This document shows positions 50,801 to 62,800 of a DNA stretch of 64,000 bases, in pieces. The notes below the pieces were generated by a model, which was not told the origin of the DNA, made no database searches, and worked only from the letters and a program-made list of their open reading frames with translations. Positions within the stretch are counted from its first letter, which is position 1. Each line of letters starts with the position of its first letter. The DNA comes from Mytilus trossulus (taxonomy: Eukaryota; Mollusca; Bivalvia; Mytilida; Mytilidae). A program made the position numbers and the translations under genes. The DNA lies in the NCBI RefSeq assembly GCF_036588685.1, contig NC_086375.1, positions 10,781,916 through 10,845,915 of the forward strand. Direction: 5' to 3'.

Positions 50801-53800
50801 ATATTTCAGACGAATTGTGCACATCCTGTTACAAGCATGAAATTTGGTATAGACCTTCCTCAACTATTACTCTTTTATTTCAGATAGGGAGGCATTTGAA
50901 AAAAATGACTCACTTCCGTTAAAATCCAAAATGGCGGACGTCATACCTACATCAGCCCAATATCGAAGGCTAGCTTGTAAAAATGCGTTATTATCATGCT
51001 ACTTACCTAATATTTGGTACAGACCTTTGTCTTTTACTACTTTCGGATAAGTTAAATAGATAAGGTATCTTCAGAAACCCTACTTCCGGTTTAAATCCAA
51101 CATGGCGGAGATTCTACTTAAATAAGCTTATTTTTTAGGGAGGGTCATTGAAATGTGCTTTAACGTATTGCTACTATCATTACATTTTGTAGAAACCTTT
51201 CTTTGGTGCTTCTGATGGATACAATGTATAAGAAATATGTATTAAAAACCCTTACTTCCGGTAATATCCAAAATGGCGGACATAGAAATATCATTTTTTT
51301 ATTCAAATTTTCAACTTTTTTCAAAATGTAAAGAAAATGATTTTATTTTGTGGTGGTCACTAAACTTTTAGCTTAAAGTTATCCCCGAAACTACTTATTC
51401 TAGCCTGCTGTAAATATTTAGATATAAAGTTGACACTTTCGAAAAAAATATGACGTAAATTTCAAAAAAGAGTCCTCAATCTATTTCTTCGATGTAGAGT
51501 TTTCAATAGAATGATTAAAACAAAATAAAATCACTATAGTACCAAAAAATATTTAAAATTACTTCTATTTGGCCAAGAATACATGTGTATTCACAGTCAC
51601 CATGACATGCACACATCGCAGTGCACGGGATACCCTTTTTTCCACATTTAAAATGACCGCGGTATCCTTTCTTACATCCATAATGTACAAGCTTTTGACA
51701 AAATGATGAGGCCTCAAAAAAAGTTTTTAAAAAGTTATTCTCTTTGTCCTCGCCTGGAGTTGGTAGCATAAGAGCCAATCCCAAGCTTGTCTCCCTGAAC
51801 ACCTACCTAAGTATATTGCATGATTTACATGCTAGAAAAGACTAGACCAAGTTGAGGGAATAGCCTCAAAAAGCCTTCCCTTTTGCGCAAATAGTTGTTT
51901 TCTTGCTTCGTAAACCATGTTATACCCATCTGTTAAGTTTGTGCGATCTTACAGTAAAACCCCGGTGATTTAGTCTGATTAATCATCATTCTTTTTGTTA
52001 AAGTCACATCTTCAAATGCAATCAATGTCTCCCACATACTCTTTTTTCCCCTTTCAAGCAGTCTTTTTTCCTCTTTCAAGCAAAGAGAGAACCATATTAC
52101 AACAGGTAAAGGCATGGATATCAATAAGTGTGCCAGATCACTCAGATCACTCGTTGCCTAGTGTATTTGAAAGGCTATTGATAGATATTAATCCAAAGTC
52201 TTTTGACCTCCTAAACACAATCCATAGTTTGTCTACGCCTATGTGACGGAATAGCGAAACAGTAGTGACAGCATCATCATTAAGGACTGTTCGAATCATG
52301 ACTCGTTTAGGTTCGTGTTTCACTGCATCAGACACATGCACCATGATTTTAGTGTCTGCCTCTAAATATGAACTTGGTGCTGAACTTGAAATACATCACG
52401 TGTTGGATCAGATAGAATATCCTGACCATTTGTTGCTATAACTACCATACGCATCCAAGACTTCATCCACTCGTATTTCAGTTTCAAGGTACTTTGTTAA
52501 GGTAAGGACATAATACCTAATCAGGATACTCGTTAGGCCGCAATTCACAATCGGAGAGCTGATTTCCAACAATTACAAAGACTGTGGTATTGTTTATCAC
52601 ATCCATAAATTCTGCAAAAACACATATTTTCTTGCCTTGTTAACCCAATCTGTTTCTTTATTTCGATCTTATAACAAAACCACGTATCGTTTTCAATGAC
52701 ATTAAACTTATCAAATCCATATGGTGATGTTGGCTGGTCAATCATCATTCTAAATGCTATAGTCACATGTCCAAACTCCATTAATGTCACCAACGCAGTT
52801 CCTTTTCCAGCAAACGTGTTATCTTTTAATGCCTAGTGCATTTGAAAGGTCATTGATTGATATATATCTTATACTTTTTCCCCTTCCAAATGCAAACCAA
52901 ATTTTGTCTGCCCCTATGTCACGGAATAGCAAAACAGCAATGACATCAGTATCGATTGTTTGAGTCATGACTCAGTTAAGTCTGTGATTCACTGCATTAG
53001 ACACATCGATCTTGATTCTAGTGTCAGTCTCTTCGTGTAAACATGGTGCTAAACTTGAAACATCATCAAGTGGTGGATAACAGTGAACATCCTGAGCATT
53101 TGTTGCTTTACCTTGTACTCAAAATTGTATTGAGCAAGCTTCTGTGAATGAAACCTTAAAAGTTCTTTCTTACTGTTGTCATTTCTCAGAAAACTTTGCC
53201 AATTTTTAGGCTGTTTTTAAACCCGGATTCGCTGTGTATTCCCTTTCCCCTAAATGTTGCTCTTCCTTCTTTTAGCAGCATTCAAACTACCAATATTGTC
53301 TATGTTCACATCCAACACTACATCCACTGTTGTTACAGTTTCAATGTGTTTCCTAACGAGTATGATGATTGGATATTACCTTAATAAAATACCTCAAAAC
53401 TGTAACGAGAGTGGATGAAGTCTTTGATGAGTATGGTAGTTGTAGAAACAAATGCTCAGGATATTCTATCTTATCCACCACGTGATGTATTTTAAGTGTA
53501 GCACCATGTTCACATAAAGAGACTGACACTTAAATCATAGAGCATGTGTCTGATGCTGTGAAACACGAACTTAAACGAGTCATGATTAACAGTCACTGAT
53601 GATGCTGTAAATACTATTTCGCTATTCCGTGACATAGGGGCAGACGAACAATGGATTGTGTTTGGGGAGGCAAAAATCTTTGGATTAATATCTATCAATG
53701 GCCTTTCAAATGCACTAGGCAATGAGTGATCACACACTTTTATTTCTGAAACATACCTTTACAGGTTGTGATACTGTTCTTTCTTTGCTTGAAAAGGAAA

Positions 53801-56800
53801 AAAAAGACTGCGTGGGAGACATTGATGGTATTTGAAGATGTGACTTGAACATAAAGGATGATGATTGATCAGCCGAAATCGCCGGGGTTTTACTGTAAGA
53901 TTGCACAAACTTATCATATCTAACATGATTAACGAAGCAAGAAAGTAAAGTTTTGCACAAAAGGGAAAGCTCATTATAAATGAGGTTATTCCCACGATTG
54001 GTCTAGTCTTTTCAAGCATGTAAAACGTGCCATATACCAATGCAGGTGTTTAGTGAGACGAGCTTGGGATTGACTCTTATGCTACCTAGTCTTGACACTA
54101 ATGGATTGCGAAGCCACAAAGAGGGTCCCTTTTAAAAAAAAACTCTTTCTAAGACCTAATCATTTTTTCAGAAGCTTGTACATTATGGATGTAAGAAAGG
54201 ATGCCGCAGTTATTTTTAATGTGTAAAATCGGGTCTCCCGTGCACTGCCTTGTGTGCATGTGGTGGTGAATGTGAATAAACGATGTATTCTTGGCCAAAT
54301 AGTACGAATTTTAAATATTTTTTAGTACTATAGTGATTTTATTTTGTTTTAATCAATCTATCCAAAACTCTACATCGAAGAAATAGATTGAGGACTCTTT
54401 TTTGAAATTTACGTCATATTTTTACCGGAAGTGTCAACTTTATATCTTAACATTTACAACATGCTAGAATAAGTGCTTTTTGGGATAACTTAAAGCCAAA
54501 AGTTTATTGACCAGCACAAAATAAAATCATTTTCTTTACATTTTGAAAAAATTTTAATAAAAAAATGATATTTCTATGTCCGCCATTTTGGATACTTCCG
54601 GAAGTCAGGGTTTTAAAGACATATGTTTTATACATTGTATCCATCAGAAGCACCAAAGAAAGGTTCCTACACAATGTAATGATAGTAGCAATACGTTAAA
54701 GCACATTTCAATGACCCTCCCTAAAAAATAAGCTAATTTAAGTACAATGTCCACCATATTGGATTTTAACCGGATGTGGGGTTTCTGAAGTCTTCTAATC
54801 TATTTGATTTATCCAAAAGTAGTAATAAACAAAGGTCTGTACCAAATATTATGATAGTAGGATGATAATAACACATTTTACACGCTAGCCTTTGATATTG
54901 GGCTGATTTAAGTATGACGTACGCCATTTTGGATTTTACCGGAAGTGAGACATTTTTTTCAAATGCCTCCCTATCTGAAATAAAAGAGTAATAGTTGAGG
55001 AAGGTCTATGCCAAATTTCATGCTTGTAACAGGACGTGCACAATTTTTCACAAAGCCGCCGGACCATACCTTTTAACCAAAATTGTCAGTTTTGTGTAAA
55101 CAACAAAAAAACTTGACCTTTTACTTAAAGTATCTGATGTAAGGATTGACCAAGAAACTTTAAATCATGATCTTGATCTCTTATCCATGAAATGAGGTCT
55201 AGGTCAGATGAACCCTGTCTGGTGTATAGGTAGACCTTGCAAAGGATCAATATACCAAATGATATTATCTTTTATAACTTATAAAAAGTGAGTATTTCAC
55301 TTGACAAAAACATATACAATTTTTCAAGTACATTGTACTGTAAATTCAGAAATTATTGCAAGGTTTTTATTATTGCGAATATTGCGACTGAGTTGTAAAC
55401 GCAATAATTAAAACTTGCATTTTTTAATATTTTAACTGAATTAAGCATGACTTTTCTCAAAATCGTAAAAATTAAAATCGCATTCAAGTGTAAAATGACA
55501 AAATCGCAATAATAAATGCACGCAATAATTTCTGAATTAACAGAACTAGTAGTTGTTGAACCATGAAAATGAGGTCAAGATGATGAAATAATACAACAGA
55601 TAAAAACTTCATAAAAAAAGGCATCAACATACTTAAACATATGAGGCACTGAGGTCTCACTATTAAGCTATACAAAAAAGGTTGAGGCCTCGACTGTTGT
55701 CGCTGACATATTGTAATCCCTGTATCTTGCATACTAGGACATCTGTCTCAGGCAAGACAAAAACCATGACCAAACAACACACTAGTGAACCATGGTGTCT
55801 TTCTGTTTAATTCAACTCATGGATAGTCAAAATCAACCTATAAACGCCTGCAACACCACCCTTTTTATCATTTATTTTATGAAATATAGGGCAAAATTTA
55901 AAGGTAACAAATTCTACTGTCTGTGCACTCCTATATGTTAATTTCAATTTAGTTTTTTTCAATTTATATCTTTTTGGATTACACAGTTTGATCAATTTCT
56001 TCCTCTTCACCTGTTTCTTCAAAACTGTTCTTACAAGCTACATTGCAAAACAAATGATCAGGGGACAAATTACACGCTGATTGGGTATAACTTTCCAGGT
56101 TTAAAAGTTCTCCTCCCAATTCAGAATATATTCTCTCTAGTGTTAGTATCCTCCCATGTCATCATAATCCCAATACGTTATTTCGTCAACTTTCAAATTG
56201 TGGAAAACTTATAAGTGCTGTGGGGACCATTTTTTCTCCTACAGGTGCTTTTTGTGTCAGTGAGTCAAAAAGACTATCAAAGTTTTCTAAGAAAAAGATA
56301 ACTCCTTCACTAGTTGTACAAGGTTTAGAACCTAGTATCTCACCAGCAGTCTGTATTTTTTTTAATGTCTCTTCAATTTCATTATGTTCTATATCAATAT
56401 CTATCATGAATAGTGTCTGGTGTTTCTTCAATTCCTTGTTAAGCTTATCTGCATACCTATCAATCATACTTTGTAATTCTTTTTTATGATTCAAAATAGC
56501 TTGTTTGACTTTATCAAATTTTTCATCTATCTCTTTTTTTCTATTCTTTATTCTATCAAAATTAATTAACCACTTAGGTTTATTCCTCTGTGCTTTTTCA
56601 AAACGCTGCCTTTTGTCCTCAAAATCTTTTCGTCAACAAGAATATGATGTCGGTTGTGAGTTTTAGTTTTAGTAATGCACAGTGAACAAATTATTTTACT
56701 GCAAGCTTTACAGTAATGGCTGCAAGATACGCCCGCATGCTCCTCACACTTGATGTTACGAAACTTTAAATAATCAGAAGTATCTTTATGTGCTTCTTCT

Positions 56801-59800
56801 GTAATTCTCTCAATTCTGTGGTTCTTAGAAATTTTCGGGTGAATATTGTCTTTACATTTATCACACATGACAGGTCGACAATCACAGTCTTGACACCTCC
56901 ACATATTTACCCCATTAGATTCACAGAAGTCACAATATACTGATGAGTGACGAAGACTACTTGCCCTTACATTGTGTTGTTTATGTTTATACGCCATACT
57001 TCAAAAAGACTAATATTTTTTTTATTCTTTACTGTCACTGTCTTCCAATCATACTCCTTAGTTATAAAGTAGAAGTCAACAACAATGTATCATGTCAGAA
57101 AGAAAGATTGAATGCTCTTTATTCAGCTTCATGAATAAAACAGCTTTATTCTGAATTCTGGTTTTAAAGCCAAACTAGTCAAATTTTTCCTTTGTGACTG
57201 AAAAATTACTGTGAAATATAACACATGCTACCCTAATGCTAGCCTCACTTTGGTATGTAATTTGATCTTTCCATATGAAATCATCTGGCACTAATAATTC
57301 TTTTTTATAAATAGTTTCTCTTGTTTATGCATTATTTCTTGAACGAAATTTATTGATCCATTTCAACACTCATAAATATTTCAATTTCTCTTTTAAATAT
57401 CATATACAATGTAACAATAAAAAAATTCTGCAAAGTAAAATTAAAAGCTTGGGTATTGAAATAGTTTTTGCACACTTTGATAGTGATCAATAAATCAAGA
57501 TTCAGGAAAGGAATCCTGTCAAATAGATATGCACAATACCTTCCATAATTACCGAAAATATCTGTAAAGCTGAAGAAACAGTTTTACTATCATTTATTAT
57601 CATAGTTAATTCAGAAATCAATGTGTGCATTTATCATTGTGACCCTATTGGCTCCAACAAAACTGCAAAATCTATTAAATGTCATTGCAAAATTTTTTAG
57701 AATTATAATTATAACTGAAAATATGAAGTTTTTATAATTGCACACCTTATACTGTTCCATTTATAAACAAGAATGTGTTGAAAGTACACAGATGCCCCAC
57801 TCCCATTATCATTTTCCATGTTCAATGGACTGTGAAATTGGGTAAAAAATTAATTTGGCCTTAAAAGTAAAAAGATCAATCAATAGGGAACATATGTACT
57901 AAGTTTCAAATTGATTGGACTTTAACTTCATCAAAAACTACCTTGACCAAAAACTTTAACCTGAAACTGACACTTTTAATTTCTATGTTCAGTGGACTGT
58001 GAAAATGGGGGTCAAAAGTCTAATTTTGTTTTTAAAATATGAATGAATGAATGAATACTTTATTTGCAAGAAGCATATACATGCTATGGCAAACGAAAAT
58101 ATATACAATATATGACAAACCAAAGACAGCAGAGAACAGTAGTTACAGAGTATACAATAATATTATGACAATATATGTGATCTAATTTTCCAAGCTGCAT
58201 TTAAATAGTTACATAGTTTTACTGTCAGAGAAAAAAATTCTATACGCTGGACATGATAAAACAAAATGATACTCGTCCTCTAAAACATTCATATTACAAC
58301 ACATACAAATTCTGTTTTCTCTTTGAGAATTTAGATAACGACCAACTTCAACATTTAATGTAAGTGTGCCGCTACGTAGTTTTGTTAATATGGATACATT
58401 ACAATGAAAATCTAAGTATTTTTCAAAACCAAATTCTAGTTTATATCGTTTATAAATACAAAGTTTATTACATTCTTCGAAAGCTGTATTTCAGCTTTGT
58501 AAAAATTGGTCTTTAATACGTGTTTTTATACAATCAAACGATAATTTACTAGTATCTTGTGAAATCCATACATCATAAAATCCAAGGTTACATAACAATT
58601 TTTTTACATTAGACACCAAATTAATTTTACCATTATTTGCATCTTTGTACAAAAGTTAATAAACTTCATATACAATATGAAAATATAAGAAATATCATAT
58701 CATAAGGAACATGTGTACCGGTACTAAGTTTCAGACTTGGGGTAATTGTAATTGTAATCGTTAATCAGCTGTAATTGATTACAATTTTCCAAGTAATCAT
58801 TGTAATCATTAATCAGCCAAAAATCTGATTACATGTAATTTAATTTAATCAATTACTTTTCAAAATGCCCTGTAATCCTGATTACTTTATGATTACATTC
58901 TGATTACAATAAAAAACATCTTGAACTATGTTTATGGTCAATAAATGAACCTTTTTGTTCTTCTTATAGAATGAATATTCAACAAGTTAAGATAATTTGG
59001 TTTACTTTATAAAGCATGTTTATAATTGATTTGTATACTTCAGTAAAAAATAAACAGTTACAGTATTTAAAAGCCATCATTAGCCAATTTTATGTCTCTA
59101 GTAAAAGATACTGTACATATATTCACAAATTTTAAAGATGTACATATATATTTGGTTAAAAACTATTATATCTAAGTAATATTATACTTTTCTTTAACCC
59201 TGAATTATAATCTTTTGTTAACATTGTTATTTTTGTCAACTCTGAATTGACAGGTAGGAAACCAATTAATGTTTGTTTTTATTGCAATTTCCAATTGAGT
59301 TTAACATAATGTAGCTGTAGGACAATCTATATGATAAAAGATTAATCAGACATGTGAAAACTTATCTAATTAGCACAAACTAAATTAAAAGTTGGACAAA
59401 TATCTTGTTTAAAATAAGAAAATGTTAGTACATGTATGTACTTGGACTGGACATGTAAAATGCATTGATTTATAGTATTGTATTTTGTTAACAATTTGTT
59501 TAAACAATTCTATTAAAATTTTACATAGTTTTTATCTGGTAATCTGAGGTCAGAAGACAAACAGCAAACTCTTTATAAAGCTAGATTCAATTGAAGTCAA
59601 AATAATTCAGAGATTAATGATGATAAAGTGTAATGGGTGACACATTGTTCCTGTATGTATGCCTTGAACTTTTGTGGTTTATCAAAAAGATGAAGTTTGA
59701 GGTTGTCATTTTATAATATACAAAACAAAATCCTTTTGAAAAAGTGCTATAGTTATATTAAACGTTGATTCATTCACATCATTCAAAATGGTTTTTTTTT

Positions 59801-62800
59801 ATTCATTGTAATCAGATGTAATCATGATTACTTTGCCAATGTAATCATTAATTTAATCAAACACTTTCAGAAATAATGTAATCGTTAATTTAATTTAATC
59901 GTACAAATGACAAAGTAATTGTAATTTAATCAATTACATTGAAAGTAATCGGACCCATCTCTGCTAAGTTTTAAGTTGATTGGACTGCAAATTCAACAAA
60001 AACGATCTTGACCAAAAACTTTAACCTAAAGAGGGACGAACAAAAGGACGGACAGACGAACATACAGACGGAAGGAAGCACAGACCAGAAAACATGATGC
60101 CCCTCTACTATCGAAGGTGGGGCATTAAAATCAAAATCATTTATGAATTTACAGTAATTGAAAAGATCAACTTAATCATAAAGAATAACCATTGATAAAA
60201 ATTAATTGAAATGATGGCAACTTCGGTTTATAATATCATTTGTTTACCTATTTCTTATAATCTATCATGCCTTGGTGGTCAAGTGGTCGAAGAAAATCTT
60301 CAACTGTATCTCTAGCTTTTTAACCCTGAGATTGTAGCTTTAAATGCTGCACATGGCAGTAGTATTTAACTCCAATCTTAATTGAAATGGATTATAATTT
60401 TTCTTTGTTTCAGAAGTTGAACTAAGATTAAAAAAATATGATACTTACAGAAAGTCATCTTCCTCAAAGAAATAAGAAACAGATATAACGAGTTCCTCTA
60501 CTCTCTTGTCATTATTGAGGTCAACCAAAACAGGCGTGGACAACACATGTGCATCTACAGGTACTACATGCTGAAACTATAAATAAACAATGACAATAAT
60601 ACAGGTATACATGTGCATCTACTGGTACTACATGCTGAAACTATTAATAAACAATAAAAGTGAACATGTGCATCAACTGGTACTTCATGCTGAAACTGTA
60701 AATAAACAATAAATGTGTACATGTGCATCAACTGGTACTACATGTTAAAACTGAAAATAAACAATGACAATAATACAGGTGTACATGTGCATCTACTGGT
60801 ACTACATGCTGAAACTGAAAATAAACAATGACAATAACACATGTGTACATGTGCATCTACTGGTACTACATGCTGAAACTGAAAATAAACAATGACAATA
60901 ATACAGGTGTACAGGTGCATCTACTGGTACTACATGCTGAAACTGTAAATAAACAATGACAATAATACAGGTGTACATGTGCATCTACTGGTACTACATG
61001 CTGAAACTGTAAATAAACAATGACAATAATACAGGTGTACATGTGCATCTACTGGTACTACATGTTAAAACTGAAAATAAACAATGACAATAATACAGGT
61101 GTACATGTGCATCTACTGGTACTACATACTGAAACTGAAAATAAAAAATGACAATAATACAGGTGTACATGTGCATCTACTGGTACTACATGTTAAAACT
61201 GAAAATAAACAATGACAATAATACAGGTGTACATGTGCATCTACTGGTACTACATGCTGAAACTGTAAATAAACAATGACAATAATACAGGTGTACATGT
61301 GCATCTACTGGTACTACATGCTGAAACTGAAAATAAACAATGACAATAATACAGGTATACATGTGAAAAAGTAAAATCACAAAAATACTTAATTTACAGG
61401 AAATCAATTCGGAAAGTCCATAATCACATGGCAAAATCAAATAACAAAACGCATCAAAAATGAATGGACAAAAAATGTCATATTCCTGACTTGGTACAGG
61501 CATTTTCAAATGTAGAAAATGGTGGATTAAACCTGGTTTTATAGCGCTAACCCTCTCACTTTGATGACAGTCTTTTCAAATTCCATTATATTTACAATGA
61601 TGCGTTACCCAAACAGACACAATAAATAAAATAGTCAAAATATGGGTACAGCATTCATCATTGTGAAACAATTTTAAAAGGAACAATTTAACAAATTAAG
61701 CAATAAAACAATTAAACAATTGTTAAATAAACAATACATGTGTACATGTGTATCTTATTGTACTACATGCTGAATTTTTAATTAAATGTTACTTATGCAC
61801 ATTTATAAATATTTGCATCACTGGATAAAAAGTTATTTAGTATTAATAATACACTTGTGCATATTTCTAATCAAAATTATATACAGTCAGGAATCTTGAT
61901 GTTCAGAAGTCATTTGTTGATGTGGTTCATAAGTATTTCTTGTTTCTCTTGGTTTTTTTTTTATAGATTAGACCGTTGGTTTTCCAGTTTGAATGGTAAC
62001 CTTTTTAGGCCCTTTATATCTTGCTGTTCAGTGTGAGCAAAGGCTCTGTGTTGAAGACTGTATCATAACCTATAATGGTTTACTTTTACAAATTGTGACT
62101 TGGATGGAGAGTTGTCTTGGGATTGGCATTCATACCACATCTATTAAACTGTAAATAAACAAAACAAGTGCAGATAGAACATAGTTATGCATGCATGATT
62201 GTACTATCAATACATGTTGAATTTTATTTGATATTTTTAAGCTGAAAATAATGCAAAATTTATTGATCTCCAATTTATATACCAATGTACAGGTAAAGAT
62301 TTTTTATTATTTGGCTTCTTTTTTTAAATGCTATTTAATCTTAAATTTCTAACATATAATTCCAAACACAAAAGGTCAAAAATGATAAGGGTGTGTATAT
62401 ATGTATTTGGGGCAGGCTCACAGCATATTTACCACTACAAAACATATAAATAAGGCCATTTGTTTTCTAGTTAGAATTGTTTTACATTGTCATATCAGGG
62501 CCTTTTTTAGCTGACTATGTAGTATGGACTTTGCTCATTGATGAAGGCTGTACAGTGACCTATAGTTGTAAATGTCTCTTGAGGACAGTTGTCTCATTGA
62601 CAATCATACCACATCTTCTTTCTTATATATCTGAAGGTCACTGTACAGCCTTCAAAAAAGAGCAAACCCATACTGCATAATAACCTGTAAAAGAATTCTC
62701 ACCTCATCTCCTTTTGGTTTTTCAACAAACGCATATTTATCTATTGTTGGAGTATTCAATATCAATTCATACTGGTACCAAGCCTTGGAAACATAGACAG

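Larger units (their letters stand above)
50778..55070. mobile_element. 4.3-kb foldback element with decayed coding copies
   Basis: The left arm (about 50778-52560) and right arm (about 53390-55070) are long imperfect reverse complements. The ends are inverted (ATAGTCCTGCGGCT… and …AGCCGCCGGACCATACC), both followed by CCTGTTACAAGCATGAAATT or its complement. Inside are three broken copies of one gene: minus strand 51515-52540, minus strand 52545-53110, plus strand about 53400-54290. Motifs are VMIRTVLNDDAV or RTVDTDV-like, HTFTGCDTVLSLLE, GKKSMWETLIAFEDVT, and a Cys-rich end (YGCKKG…CTALCACGGECE). I recognise that order from multicopy element-linked proteins of molluscs and cnidarians. No intact protein remains. 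Confidence 0.8.
57769..60129. mobile_element. Old repeat interrupted by two younger insertions
   Basis: The outer repeat shows as 57769-58040, 58680-58731 and 59964-60129. It starts AAGAATGTGTTGAAAGTACA…GATGCCCCACTCC, contains two related internal segments (TAAGTTTCAAATTGATTGGA / CTAAGTTTTAAGTTGATTGG; CTTGACCAAAAACTTTAACC) and ends ATGCCCCTCTACTATCG…GGTGGGGCATTA. Its continuity across both insertions is what reveals them. Confidence 0.75.

Noticed and set aside
51515-54040. Individual frames of 60-95 aa treated as genes
   Set aside because: They are pieces of three broken copies of one element gene; each is interrupted by stops and shifts.
60738-61509. Series of 60-aa minus-strand frames, CRISPR-like regular spacing
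   Set aside because: They are frames of the 64-bp minisatellite. There are no unique spacers between direct repeats, so this is not a CRISPR array, and the setting is eukaryotic.
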